Positions 9,174 to 18,282 are shown, counted from the first letter of the stretch. The stretch is 59,061 nt of DNA from HGM11416 sp964532155 (GCA_964532155.1 CAZHGN010000004.1:1-59061), one strand, 5' to 3'. The notes: generated from the sequence alone by a model not told the origin. Numbers and translations: made by a program.

Positions 9174-9204
9174 CCCGTATTCTTCGTAATGCGGGGCTTT
9201 TTTT
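9174..9204 (+). terminator. Intrinsic terminator after khpB
   Basis: CCCGTATT (9174-9181) pairs with AATGCGGG (9188-9195) with one G-U pair, followed by a run of seven T. Confidence 0.85.
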
Positions 9205-9287
9205 GTCGCTTAAGTGCGATAGGTCGTGTGGTAGGTCGCGTTTAACAATTTTTTATGGTATTTCGCCGTGATTTTTGCATTTTAAAA

Positions 9288-9316
9288 TAGACAAAACGGC
9301 GATTATATAGTATAAT
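9288..9316 (+). promoter_or_regulatory. Sigma-A promoter of pyrH operon
   Basis: TAGACA (9288-9293), 17-bp spacer, TATAAT (9311-9316). The expected transcript start near 9323 fixes the pyrH start at 9342. Confidence 0.8.
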
Positions 9317-9341
9317 GATAAAAACGGAAAAGGCGGTTCGT

Positions 9342-10058
9342 ATGGATATTCGTTATAAGAGAGTATTGCTAAAAATCAGCGGCGAGGCACTTGCCGGCGA
9401 TAAAGGTCGCGGATACGACGCTCAAACGCTGTCCGTCGTTGCGAAGCAGATCGCAAACGCGGCAAAAGCGGGTGCGGAAATAGCGGTGGTAGTCGGCGGC
9501 GGTAATTTTTGGCGCGGTCGCGAATCGTTACCGATAGACAGAACGACTTCCGACTATATGGGAATGCTTGCAACCGTTATGAACGCTATGTGTTTATGCG
9601 AGAGCATAGAAGCGTTCGGCGTTAAAGCGTGCGTTCAAACTTCGTTCGCAATCGAACATATCGCCGAACCGTTTAACAAACGCCGCGCGGACGAACTGTT
9701 AAAGTCGGGTACCGTGGTTATTTTCGGCGGCGGCACGGGTTGTCCGTTCTTCTCGACCGATACGACCGCGGCGCTTAGGGCGGCGGAAATCGGTGCGGAT
9801 ATGCTTCTTCTCGCAAAGAACGTCGACGGTATTTACGACAGCGATCCTAAGACTAATCCACAGGCTAAAAAGTACGATTGTATAGATTATATGGAATTCG
9901 TGCGGTTAGGACTGAAAGCAATGGATACGTCGTCGGTTATTCTTTGCAAGGAAAACGGCGTGCCCGTTTACGCTTTCGCGCTCAGTGAAGATGGCTCGAT
10001 AGAACGCGCTCTTTCGGGCGACCTTTCATCGGGAACTATCATCGGCGAAATAAAATAA
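9342..10058 (+). CDS. pyrH: UMP kinase
   Basis: Phosphorylates UMP to UDP in pyrimidine nucleotide synthesis. Amino-acid-kinase fold signatures are KRVLLKISGEALAG, VVVGGGNFWRGR, DYMGMLATVMN and the C-terminal TIIGEI; 238 aa is the normal length. The ATG at 9342 is chosen because the longer in-frame start (9315) lies inside the -10 box. The Shine-Dalgarno is weak (GGCGG). It leads the conserved pyrH-frr-uppS-cdsA-dxr-rseP series. Confidence 0.96.
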   Translation: MDIRYKRVLLKISGEALAGDKGRGYDAQTLSVVAKQIANAAKAGAEIAVVVGGGNFWRGRESLPIDRTTSDYMGMLATVMNAMCLCESIEAFGVKACVQTSFAIEHIAEPFNKRRADELLKSGTVVIFGGGTGCPFFSTDTTAALRAAEIGADMLLLAKNVDGIYDSDPKTNPQAKKYDCIDYMEFVRLGLKAMDTSSVILCKENGVPVYAFALSEDGSIERALSGDLSSGTIIGEIK

Positions 10059-10109
10059 ACACGGCTTTATTTTAATTATATATAATAAGTAATATTCGGA
10101 GGAAGAATT

Positions 10110-10685
10110 ATGGCAGTCGATATGGAAAAAGTTGAAACTATACTTATGGAGCATGAAGAAAAACTCGAAAAAACGCTTAACGTTTTTAAAGACGAGCTTG
10201 TGCAAGTGCGCGTAGGAAGGGCTAACCCTCGCGTGCTCGATAAGGTCGTGGTCGATTATTACGGAACGCCCACGCCCATAAATCAGGTCGGCAACATGTC
10301 CGTCGTCGACGGAACTTGCCTCGTCGTCGCTCCGTGGGATAAATCAATGCTCAAAAGCGTAGAAAAGGCTATTTTGCAAGCAAATATCGGTCTTACGCCC
10401 ACTAACGACGGTACAGTTATTCGCTTAATCTTCCCCGCTCTTACAGAGGAACGCAGAAAAGAACTCGTAAAGCAAATTAAAAAAATGTGCGAGGAAGCCA
10501 AGGTTGCGGCGAGAAATATCCGTCGCGATACCCTCGATACGCTTAAGAAAATGAAAACGGCAAAGGAAATTACCGAGGACGAATACGACGATTTCGCCGA
10601 GACCGTGGAAGAATCAGTCGTTTCCACCATCGAAAAAATCGATAAGGCGTCCGCTGAAAAAGAAAAGGACGTAATGACCGTTTGA
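10110..10685 (+). CDS. frr: Ribosome recycling factor
   Basis: Splits post-termination ribosomes with EF-G. The 191-aa protein has the family signatures VRVGRANPRVLDKVVVDYYG, TPINQVGNMSV and the C-terminal long helix (RRDTLDTLKKMK). GGAGG precedes the ATG. Its last four bases overlap the TTG start of uppS (TTGA), implying translational coupling. Confidence 0.97.
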   Translation: MAVDMEKVETILMEHEEKLEKTLNVFKDELVQVRVGRANPRVLDKVVVDYYGTPTPINQVGNMSVVDGTCLVVAPWDKSMLKSVEKAILQANIGLTPTNDGTVIRLIFPALTEERRKELVKQIKKMCEEAKVAARNIRRDTLDTLKKMKTAKEITEDEYDDFAETVEESVVSTIEKIDKASAEKEKDVMTV

Positions 10686-11377
10686 GTACCGCCGTTAACA
10701 AGGTGCCATGTCACGTCGGCATTATTATGGACGGCAACGGCAGATGGGCAACCAACCGCGGTCTTAAACGTTCCAAAGGGCACGAGGCAGGCGCAAAAAA
10801 CATAGAGCCTATTGCCGACGAGCTTTTCGCTTGCGGAGTCAAAGTCGTTTCGCTTTACGCCTTTTCGTACGAGAATTTTTTGCGCGATAAGGAAGAAGTC
10901 GACGAACTTATGTCGCTTCTCAAGCGCGGAATTAAAAAATACGGCGATTATTCGCTTAAAAAGGGTATAAGGCTGATCGTTTCGGGCGAACTATCGCTAC
11001 TCGACAAAGAACTTCAAACCGAAATATTAAATCAGGTCGAAAAAACTCGGTCGTATACCGGCGGCACGCTCAATATTTGCATTGCGTACGGCGGCAGACA
11101 AGAACTTTGCCGCGCGTTCAATCTTATAAAACGCGACGGCTTAACCGATATAACGCCCGATACCGTAGAGAGGTATTTATATACCGACGGGCTTGAGCCC
11201 CTCGATTTTGTTATAAGAACGGGCGGAGAATATAGGCTCAGCAATTTTCTTTTGTGGCAATCGGCGTATGCGGAACTCTATTTCACTTCGGTTTTATGGC
11301 CGGATTTTACTTGCGAGGAGGTAAGACGCGCACTCGACGATTATAAAACTCGCGTGCGGCGTTTCGGTAAAAACTAA
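10682..11377 (+). CDS. uppS: Undecaprenyl diphosphate synthase (cis-prenyltransferase)
   Basis: Makes the C55 lipid carrier for cell wall synthesis from FPP and IPP. The catalytic aspartate D17 sits in the IIMDGNGRWA motif, and the second signature FVIRTGGEYRLSNFLLWQ is intact. It starts with TTG overlapping the frr stop and ends in TAATG overlapping cdsA. The 231 aa are typical. Confidence 0.95.
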   Translation: MSTAVNKVPCHVGIIMDGNGRWATNRGLKRSKGHEAGAKNIEPIADELFACGVKVVSLYAFSYENFLRDKEEVDELMSLLKRGIKKYGDYSLKKGIRLIVSGELSLLDKELQTEILNQVEKTRSYTGGTLNICIAYGGRQELCRAFNLIKRDGLTDITPDTVERYLYTDGLEPLDFVIRTGGEYRLSNFLLWQSAYAELYFTSVLWPDFTCEEVRRALDDYKTRVRRFGKN

Positions 11378-12192
11378 TGCTTAAAAGAACTATAACCGGT
11401 GCCGTAATGACAGCCGTCGTGGTCGGATTTTTCTTTTTGCGCACGGTTGATTACAGGCTGTTTTTAATTATGATTGCGGCAATAACGCTTGTCGCAAGCT
11501 ACGAAATCAACGTTGCGCTCGGCGAGCGGACTTGCGCTTTTCAAAAAGCCGTTTGTTTTCTCGCGGCGTTTCTCGCTCTCGTATCCGAATTGTTTTTCGG
11601 CGCAACCGGGATGCTCGTAGTTTATTTGGTTTGCGCTTGCGTATTATTCATTGTGCCCGTTTTTTCACGCGGGAAGCAATCGCTCGAGTCGGTTAGTTAT
11701 TCGATGCTTTCGCTTATCTATCCTGCGGCGCTTCTTATTCCGCTTACACTTATGAACGAGTTGGGCGAAATATCTTTCTTTGCTCTTGTTCTAACTTTTA
11801 TCATTTCACCTTGTGCGGACGTATTTGCATATCTTGTCGGAAGGGCGCTCAAAGGGAAAAAACTTTGCCCCGATATCAGTCCGAATAAAACGATAAGTGG
11901 GGCTATAGGCGGTTTAATAGGGGGTACAGTCGGAAGTATTGTCGTATACGCAATTCTTAAAGGAACTTTTACCTATCATTTATCGACCAATCCTTACGTG
12001 TATTTTGCGTTGGTCGGATTAATTGCCGCCGCTCTTACCGAGCTCGGCGACCTTGTCGAAAGTTTTATAAAAAGAAGCGTGGGTGTAAAAGATTCGGGAA
12101 AGATTTTCCCGGGACACGGCGGAATGCTCGACCGTATCGACGGTCTGATTTTTGCGTCGGTGTTCGTTTATTTCGTCACGGCTTTATTCTAA
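11377..12192 (+). CDS. cdsA: Phosphatidate cytidylyltransferase
   Basis: Forms CDP-diacylglycerol from phosphatidate and CTP at the membrane. The multi-spanning protein (271 aa) has the C-terminal CDS signature around SVGVKDSGKIFPGHGGMLDRIDGLIFA. It overlaps uppS by one base (TAATG). Its product feeds phospholipid synthesis, including the cardiolipin synthase at 21 kb. Confidence 0.95.
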   Translation: MLKRTITGAVMTAVVVGFFFLRTVDYRLFLIMIAAITLVASYEINVALGERTCAFQKAVCFLAAFLALVSELFFGATGMLVVYLVCACVLFIVPVFSRGKQSLESVSYSMLSLIYPAALLIPLTLMNELGEISFFALVLTFIISPCADVFAYLVGRALKGKKLCPDISPNKTISGAIGGLIGGTVGSIVVYAILKGTFTYHLSTNPYVYFALVGLIAAALTELGDLVESFIKRSVGVKDSGKIFPGHGGMLDRIDGLIFASVFVYFVTALF

Positions 12193-12210
12193 AAAAACAA
12201 TAAACGAAAG

Positions 12211-12236
12211 AAAGCCGCCTAAAAACGGCTTTTTTT
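12211..12236 (+). terminator. Terminator-like hairpin between cdsA and dxr
   Basis: AAAGCCG (12211-12217) and CGGCTTT (12226-12232) pair, followed by T to 12236. It sits inside an otherwise conserved operon, so it may attenuate dxr-rseP rather than end transcription. No good promoter is visible before dxr. Confidence 0.75.
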
Positions 12237-12266
12237 GCATAAAATTTAAGTAGGTATTTATATATA

Positions 12267-13409
12267 ATGAAAAGAATTGCCCTTCTCGGAAGTACGGGCT
12301 CGATCGGCAGGCAGGTGTTGCAAGTCGTCGATCGTTATCCCGAAGAATATTCGGTCGTTTCGCTTTCGGCAAATACTAACGCAAAACTGCTCGGCGAGCA
12401 AATTGCAAAATATTCGCCGCTCGTTGCCGGGCTTACCGATCCGCGTAACGCCAACGATATTGCGGCGTTGCCGAGCGGTACCGCGCTCTATACCGGAGAG
12501 AACGCCCTTTTGCATTGCGTTATTCCCGAAGCGGATATAATTTTCGTAAGCGTGGTCGGCTTTTGCGGTTTAAAAGCCGTGCTTGCCGCACTTAACATGG
12601 GCAAAAACGTTGCGCTTGCCAATAAGGAAGCGTTGGTCGCCGGCGGCGAGCTCGTTATGCCGCTTGCTAAAAGCAAAGGGCTCGAGGTTATACCGGTCGA
12701 CAGCGAACATTCGGCAATATGGCAATCGCTTGCATTTGACAAAGATAAACCCTTTAAAAAAATTATACTCACGGCATCTGGCGGCGCTCTGCGCGACCTT
12801 CCTATAGAAAAACTTTCTACCGTAACGCCCGAGCTTGCTCTTAAACATCCTAATTGGAAGATGGGACCGAAGATTACCGTCGACTGCGCGACGATGTTCA
12901 ATAAGGGGCTCGAGGTAATGGAAGCGCGGTGGTTGTTTGATGCTCCGCTCGACAAAATCGACGTGCTTATTCATCCGCAAAGCATAGTGCATTCTATGGT
13001 CGAATATGCCGATAACGCAGTTATAGCCCAACTTTCGTCGCCGTCAATGGATATTCCCATTCAGTTGGCGTTAAGCTACCCGAACAGATATCCGACTGCC
13101 GTACCAAAACTCAATTTAACCGCTCAGCCTCTTACTTTTTCCAAAGTAGATGAGGAAAGATACCCTTGCTTTAAAATAGCGCTCGACGCGGCAAAGGCAG
13201 GCGGCGTTTATCCGTGTGCGGTAAGCGGCGCAAACGAAGAAGCGGTTAGTCTGTTTTTAAATAAAAAAATCGCGTTTACGGAAATCGGCGATTATCTTGC
13301 GTATGCGCTCGATTCGACCGCTCAAACGGCGGTTTCCGAGCAAACGCTCGATTACGCCGATAAAGCGGCAAGACGCGCCGTTCGTAAACGCTTCGAGGAG
13401 AAAAAATGA
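12267..13409 (+). CDS. dxr: 1-deoxy-D-xylulose 5-phosphate reductoisomerase
   Basis: NADPH-dependent conversion of DXP to MEP, the second step of the non-mevalonate isoprenoid route; ispE at 24.8 kb is in the same pathway. The N-terminal NADPH loop LLGSTGSIGRQ, the metal/substrate motif VDSEHSAIWQSL and TASGGALRDLP are intact in 380 aa. The ATG at 12267 has only a weak upstream TAGG as Shine-Dalgarno. Its stop overlaps the rseP start (ATGA). Confidence 0.96.
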   Translation: MKRIALLGSTGSIGRQVLQVVDRYPEEYSVVSLSANTNAKLLGEQIAKYSPLVAGLTDPRNANDIAALPSGTALYTGENALLHCVIPEADIIFVSVVGFCGLKAVLAALNMGKNVALANKEALVAGGELVMPLAKSKGLEVIPVDSEHSAIWQSLAFDKDKPFKKIILTASGGALRDLPIEKLSTVTPELALKHPNWKMGPKITVDCATMFNKGLEVMEARWLFDAPLDKIDVLIHPQSIVHSMVEYADNAVIAQLSSPSMDIPIQLALSYPNRYPTAVPKLNLTAQPLTFSKVDEERYPCFKIALDAAKAGGVYPCAVSGANEEAVSLFLNKKIAFTEIGDYLAYALDSTAQTAVSEQTLDYADKAARRAVRKRFEEKK

Positions 13410-14926
13410 TAGATTTGAACAACGTCGCTTCGGCGCTCGGCTCTATAGGTTCGGTGATTATCGCCGTTCTTATCTTGCTGTTTATGATAACCGTTCACGA
13501 GGCGGGGCATTATCTCGTGGGTAAACTGTTCGGTTTTAAAATAAACGAGTTTGCAATAGGCATGGGTCCTGCGATTTTCAAAAAGACTAAAAAGAACGGC
13601 GAAGTTTTTTCCGTTCGCGTACTGCCGCTCGGCGGTTTTTGTGCTTTCGAGGGTGAGGACGAAGAGGGTAATTCGGACGTCAACGCCTTTAATAATAAAA
13701 AGCCGTGGCAACGCATACTCGTTTTAATCGCGGGGGCAACGATGAATTTTCTCGCCGCGATCGTTATTTTTATGCTTGCGTTCGGCATTTACGGACAGAC
13801 GAGTTATCAAGCGTTCGAGGTTAATCCGTCTGCAAGCTCGGGTTATTCCATTCAAACCAACGACGTAATAACCAAGGTCAACGGCAAAACGATTTATCTC
13901 ACTACCGACCTTATAACCGCGCTCGACGGAAAGAAAGAGGGTGATCTCGTAAAAGTCGAGGTACTGCGCGGCGGCGTAAACGAGGACGGCTCGGTTACGG
14001 CGAGCAACGCCGTGCGCGAAACTATCGACGTTCGCCTTGCGTGCGATCCTACCTCAAAAAGTCTTCAAGACCTTTCGGGCGTTTTAAAAAGCCTTAACGT
14101 GGCAACCATTTTTAACATAACCGAAAGTAGCCAAACTAACGTTAACGGGCTTATAGCCGGAGATTATTTCTTGCGTATGGTAAGCGAAAAGCCTGAATTT
14201 TTCGACAGTTCGCTAATCGGCACCGACGGTTATACCGACTGCGTTTTTTACGAGGACGGCTATAAAAAATATTACGCCATAAACGAAAGCGAATATCTCG
14301 CCGAAAAGCGCGTGTTTTCGCTGGGCGAGCTTCGCGCCGTACTTTCCGAGTACGAGGGGAGCGAGGTCTATTTTTATGTTTCGCGCGTAAGCGAAGAGGG
14401 CGTTGCCGAACGCGTTTTGTTAAAATACGATCTAACCGGATTAACCGACGAGATGAAAGCAAGTCAAGACTTATTTAACCAATTCTTCGGCATAAAATCT
14501 TCGGTTGCTACTTTCAGAATTACAAGCCTTAACGTGCGTTACGGTTTTTTTGAAAGTATCGGTCGCGGTTTTATCAACGCTTTTAAGTCGGCGGGTTCTA
14601 CCTTTGCCGCCCTCGGTCAGTTTCTTACCGGCAAGCTCGGTTTAGACGCCATAGGCGGACCCGTCTCGACGATTTCGATAACGTCGCAATACGTTTCTTA
14701 CGGATTCGAATATCTGCTTCAAATAGCGGGGTTCATCGGCGTAAGTTTGGCTTCGTTCAATATTTTGCCGATCCCCGCGCTCGACGGCGCCCGCGCCGTA
14801 TTCGTTCTTATAGAGTGGATACGCAAAAAACCGATTAATCGCAAGGTCGAAGGGTATATTCACGCGGTAGGGCTCGTTTTACTCCTTGCGTTTGCCGTTA
14901 CTGTAGACCTCGTAAAGTGTTTTTAA
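13406..14926 (+). CDS. rseP: Site-2 membrane metalloprotease RseP/RasP
   Basis: Intramembrane zinc protease that cleaves anti-sigma factors and signal peptide remnants. Zinc ligands H31 and H35 with catalytic E32 sit in TVHEAGH within TM1; the second metal site is in NILPIPALDGAR (around residues 450-460). A PDZ segment begins after about residue 130. At 506 aa it is longer than the usual 340-450: a poorly conserved stretch (around 225-365) after the PDZ accounts for the excess. It is translationally coupled to dxr. Confidence 0.93.
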   Translation: MIDLNNVASALGSIGSVIIAVLILLFMITVHEAGHYLVGKLFGFKINEFAIGMGPAIFKKTKKNGEVFSVRVLPLGGFCAFEGEDEEGNSDVNAFNNKKPWQRILVLIAGATMNFLAAIVIFMLAFGIYGQTSYQAFEVNPSASSGYSIQTNDVITKVNGKTIYLTTDLITALDGKKEGDLVKVEVLRGGVNEDGSVTASNAVRETIDVRLACDPTSKSLQDLSGVLKSLNVATIFNITESSQTNVNGLIAGDYFLRMVSEKPEFFDSSLIGTDGYTDCVFYEDGYKKYYAINESEYLAEKRVFSLGELRAVLSEYEGSEVYFYVSRVSEEGVAERVLLKYDLTGLTDEMKASQDLFNQFFGIKSSVATFRITSLNVRYGFFESIGRGFINAFKSAGSTFAALGQFLTGKLGLDAIGGPVSTISITSQYVSYGFEYLLQIAGFIGVSLASFNILPIPALDGARAVFVLIEWIRKKPINRKVEGYIHAVGLVLLLAFAVTVDLVKCF

Positions 14927-14963
14927 GCGGTTAATTAAAAAAACGGACAAAAAATCGTTATTG

Positions 14964-14995
14964 CACCGATTGTGATATACAATCGGTGTTTTTTT
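14964..14995 (+). terminator. Strong intrinsic terminator after rseP
   Basis: A perfect 10-bp stem CACCGATTGT/ACAATCGGTG (14964-14973 and 14979-14988) with a 5-nt loop, then seven T. Confidence 0.92.
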
Positions 14996-15039
14996 ATAAA
15001 AACAATAGAAAAATCTATCGTCAAAATAATATTAAATCG

Positions 15040-15068
15040 TTGCTATTTCGACTTTTATAATGTATAAT
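15040..15068 (+). promoter_or_regulatory. Sigma-A promoter of the ArsB-like permease
   Basis: TTGCTA (15040-15045), 17-bp spacer, TATAAT (15063-15068). It leaves a leader of about 85 nt. Confidence 0.7.
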
Positions 15069-15158
15069 AAATAATAAGATGTCGTTTACTCGTCAATGTT
15101 AGGTGTTTTTCACTAAGCGGCGCGGGTTTATCGAAATTTTGTCGGTAACGGAGTTTTT

Positions 15159-16457
15159 ATGGTTGCACTCGTCATTGTCGGCGTTACTTGCCTTTTGATG
15201 ATTTTGAGTATTTTATTCTTTCCGCAAATTAAAATCGGAAAGATTAAACTCGATACGTATTGGATTGTCGTGCTTGTCGGCGCGCTTGCCGTTATGCTTA
15301 GCGGCACGGTGGATATAGCAAAGATAGGAGAACGCTTAACCGAAAATACGGCGGTAAACCCGATAAAGATACTCGTTTTGTTCATTTCGATGACCGTTCT
15401 TTCGATTTTCCTCGACGAGCTCGGCTTTTTCCGTTATCTTGCAAATTTAACGCTTAAGTATGCGGGCGGCAGTCAGCTAAAACTGTTCACCGTGCTTTAC
15501 GCCACCGTTTCCGTTCTTACCGCGTTCACTTCTAACGATATTATAATATTGACTTTTACTCCCTTTATTTGCTATTTTGCCAAAAACGCAAAAATAGATC
15601 CGGTGCCTTACCTTGTGGGCGAATTTATTGCGGCAAACACGATGAGTATGCTTTTCGTGATAGGTAATCCCACGAATATTTACATAGCGACGGCTTATTC
15701 CATAAGTTTCGTTGAGTATTTCAAGGTTATGGCTCTCCCGACGATTACTTCCGCAATAGTCGCTTACGGCGTTTTGATTTTGCTGTTCAGAAAACGGCTG
15801 GCAAAAACCGCCGAAGCGGAGACCGAAGCGGTTAAAATCGAGGATAAAGCGCTGCTTATAATCGGCATAGTTCACCTCTCCGTTTGCACCGTACTGCTTG
15901 CCGTTTGCTCGTATATAAACGTAGAAATGTGGATAATATCGTTCGGCTTCGCCCTGTCGCTTTTTATAATTTCTTTTATCGTTTGCCTCGTAAAGCGCAA
16001 ACGCCCGACAGAGCTTTTTAATACGGTCAAAAGGTTGCCGTGGCAACTTATTCCTTTCGTGCTGTCGATGTTTATTATGATATTATCGCTTACCGAAAAC
16101 GGAATAACTTCGGCTATAGGCGATTTATTCGGTAATAGCAATATTATCTTTAAGTACGGCTCGGCTTCTTTCTTGGCGGCGAACGTAATAAACAATATTC
16201 CTATGAGCGTGTTCTTCTGCCCGATAATGTCGGGGCTTCAAGGCGCCGAACTTTTGCAAGCGGTATACGCAACGATAGTCGGTTCCAACATAGGCGCTTA
16301 CTTAACGCCCATCGGCGCGCTTGCCGGAATTATGTGGACTACTCTTTTAAAAGATCACGACGTCAAGTTCGGTTATCTCGATTTTACCAAGTACGGCGCC
16401 GCCGTTTCCGTTCCCACAATTGCGGCATGTCTCGGCGTTCTCGCATTAATGCTGTAA
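15159..16457 (+). CDS. ArsB/ion-transporter-superfamily permease
   Basis: A 432-aa polytopic inner-membrane protein with about 10-11 hydrophobic segments. The family motifs TAFTSNDIIILTFTPF, MLFVIGNPTNIYIA and AANVINNIPMSV are the duplicated substrate-binding hairpins of the ArsB/NhaD/SLC13-like IT superfamily. No arsR, arsA or arsC lies nearby, so the substrate (arsenite, another oxyanion or an organic anion) is not established. It is followed after 72 bp by the TIR-LRR gene without a visible terminator, so the two may be co-transcribed. Confidence 0.85.
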   Translation: MVALVIVGVTCLLMILSILFFPQIKIGKIKLDTYWIVVLVGALAVMLSGTVDIAKIGERLTENTAVNPIKILVLFISMTVLSIFLDELGFFRYLANLTLKYAGGSQLKLFTVLYATVSVLTAFTSNDIIILTFTPFICYFAKNAKIDPVPYLVGEFIAANTMSMLFVIGNPTNIYIATAYSISFVEYFKVMALPTITSAIVAYGVLILLFRKRLAKTAEAETEAVKIEDKALLIIGIVHLSVCTVLLAVCSYINVEMWIISFGFALSLFIISFIVCLVKRKRPTELFNTVKRLPWQLIPFVLSMFIMILSLTENGITSAIGDLFGNSNIIFKYGSASFLAANVINNIPMSVFFCPIMSGLQGAELLQAVYATIVGSNIGAYLTPIGALAGIMWTTLLKDHDVKFGYLDFTKYGAAVSVPTIAACLGVLALML

Positions 16458-16529
16458 AATAATAACGCAATAAACGGCACGTTTGTTAAACCGCCGCTTA
16501 ATCTAAAATAATAAAAAGAAGGATAAATT

Positions 16530-18113
16530 ATGGAAAACGTCGATTTTAAGTACAAAATCACCTTAGAGCCTTACGACGGCGACGAGCCGTATTTGTTCGT
16601 CAGTTATTCGCACGTCGACACGCAGACGGTGGACGAGGTTATGCACGTTCTCGACAAGGAAAAGTTTCGTATGTGGTACGACGACGCTATGGAAATAGGC
16701 GACGACTTCCGCGAGGAGCTTAAGGATAAAATAAAAAAATGTACCGGCGTGCTCGTTTTTATATCCGAAAACTCGATGCGCTCCAAGTTCTGCGGTATGG
16801 AAATTATCACCGCTTTTAAGTACGACAAGCGTATTTATCCGATATATCTGTCCGAAAGCGTAACCGTTCCCGACGCGCTTAAGTTTATTTTAGAGAACCT
16901 TCAGCACGTAAAAAGCGAGGGTATAAGGACGGAAAAATATTTGGCTAAACTTATATCTAGCTTGCCGACCGAAACTATGCGCGCGTTGCAGATCGAGGAC
17001 GGCGTTTTGGTAAGGTGTAAGGACGGTAGTCCGTCTATAACCGTGCCTACCGGCGTTATCGAAATTGGCGCCGCAGCGTTTAAAAATTGCGAAAAACTTG
17101 AAAAAATCGACTTCGGCGACGAACTTAAAGCAATACGAAGCGAGGCGTTCCGCGGTTGTAAATCGCTAAAAGAAGTGCGTTTTAACAAGCAAATCCGCAC
17201 CGTTGGCGACAGCGTTTTCCGCGACTGTATCAATCTTGAAAGGGTTATAGTCGAAAACGGCGATATAGAAATAGGCGAAAGGGCGTTTGAAAACTGCGCT
17301 AAACTGACGGCGGTTTCACTGCCCGACAGCATGGCGGAAATTTACGGCGGCGTTTTTAACAGCTGTAAATCGCTCGAAAGCATAAAACTTCCCGAATCGC
17401 TTATAGTTCTCGGCGAAAGCTCTTTTGCCGACTGCGTTAAGCTTAAAGAAATAGTAATTCCCAGAAACGTTACCAAGATCGACGATATGGTCTTTAACGG
17501 TTGCACCTCGCTCGAGCGTATCGTCTTTGAGGGAGCCGTTCAAAAGTTCGGTAAAAACACTTTTAAGGATTGTTTGGCTTTAAAACGCATAGAAATACCC
17601 GCATCGGTAATTTTTATGGGAATGAGCCCATTCCGCGGTTGTAAAAACCTTGCCGAAATAGTTGCCGATCCTAAGAGCAAAAGTTATAAGACGGTCGACA
17701 ACGTTTTATTCAATAAGAGCAAATCTAAACTCATTTGCTTCCCCGCTTGCTCGGACAAAAACGTCTACGACGTGCCCGACAGCGTAACCAATATCAGCGA
17801 TTGGGCGTTTTGCGATTGCGTAAATCTTAAAAAGATTAACGTGCCCGACAGCGTTTACGAAATAGGCGAAGGTGCTTTTTATAACTGCGTAGGGCTTAAA
17901 GAAATAGTTCTGCCGGACAGCGTTTGCCGTATAGACGATATAGCATTCCGCGGCTGCACCGCCCTCGAAAGACTCGTTATTCCCGATTCCGTTACGGAGT
18001 TCGGCTGGGGCGTTCTGAACGGCTGCGAAAACGTTACCGTTATATGTTCGGACAATTCTCTCGCCGCCGCTTATTGCGACAAAAAGAACGTAAAACATCA
18101 TAGCGAAAAGTAA
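16530..18113 (+). CDS. TIR domain fused to BspA-type leucine-rich repeats, no signal peptide
   Basis: A 527-aa protein. Residues about 19-130 form a TIR domain: YLFVSYSHVD (strand A/box 1), FRMWYDDAMEIGDDF, VLVFISENSMRSKFCGMEI. E91 in the last motif matches the catalytic glutamate of NAD-cleaving TIRs. From about residue 150 to the end run some 13 BspA-type LRR units of about 23 residues (pattern I-x-x-x-AF-x-x-C-x-x-L-x-x-I-x-P-x-x-V), closing with the typical cap VTVICSDNSLAAAYCDKK. There is no signal peptide or TM segment, so it is probably cytosolic, whereas BspA LRR proteins are usually secreted. AAGGA lies seven bases before the ATG. Function is unknown; NADase signalling or phage defence is an inference. 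Confidence 0.88.
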   Translation: MENVDFKYKITLEPYDGDEPYLFVSYSHVDTQTVDEVMHVLDKEKFRMWYDDAMEIGDDFREELKDKIKKCTGVLVFISENSMRSKFCGMEIITAFKYDKRIYPIYLSESVTVPDALKFILENLQHVKSEGIRTEKYLAKLISSLPTETMRALQIEDGVLVRCKDGSPSITVPTGVIEIGAAAFKNCEKLEKIDFGDELKAIRSEAFRGCKSLKEVRFNKQIRTVGDSVFRDCINLERVIVENGDIEIGERAFENCAKLTAVSLPDSMAEIYGGVFNSCKSLESIKLPESLIVLGESSFADCVKLKEIVIPRNVTKIDDMVFNGCTSLERIVFEGAVQKFGKNTFKDCLALKRIEIPASVIFMGMSPFRGCKNLAEIVADPKSKSYKTVDNVLFNKSKSKLICFPACSDKNVYDVPDSVTNISDWAFCDCVNLKKINVPDSVYEIGEGAFYNCVGLKEIVLPDSVCRIDDIAFRGCTALERLVIPDSVTEFGWGVLNGCENVTVICSDNSLAAAYCDKKNVKHHSEK

Positions 18114-18130
18114 CAACTTAAAAAAAATTA

Positions 18131-18172
18131 AACCGCGATATGCTCGTTAATCGACCTATATCGCGGTTTTTT
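18131..18172 (+). terminator. Intrinsic terminator after the TIR-LRR gene
   Basis: AACCGCGATAT (18131-18141) pairs with ATATCGCGGTT (18158-18168), then a T run. The loop carries the dispersed motif TTAATCGACCTATA, which runs into the 3' arm. Confidence 0.9.
18149..18160 (+). repeat. Intergenic motif copy 1 (half palindrome)
   Basis: AATCGACCTATA, inside the loop of the terminator at 18131-18172. Confidence 0.6.
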
Positions 18173-18282
18173 CATCTAATAAAGAAATCCGCCGGCAATG
18201 CCGTATTATACCCATATGTTAGTTGCTTTATCGACGAATATAACAGCGTAGGGTTTTATGGAGTTTTTAAAGGAAAAGTACA

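Noticed and set aside
12259..12268. TATAAT just before dxr as a promoter
   Set aside because: It overlaps the start codon, so transcription would begin inside the gene.
15159..16457. Arsenic resistance operon
   Set aside because: Only an ArsB-like permease is present; no arsenate reductase, ArsA or ArsR nearby, so the substrate stays open.
16530..18113. Secreted BspA-type surface antigen
   Set aside because: No signal peptide or TM segment, and the N-terminus is a TIR domain, so an intracellular role fits better.
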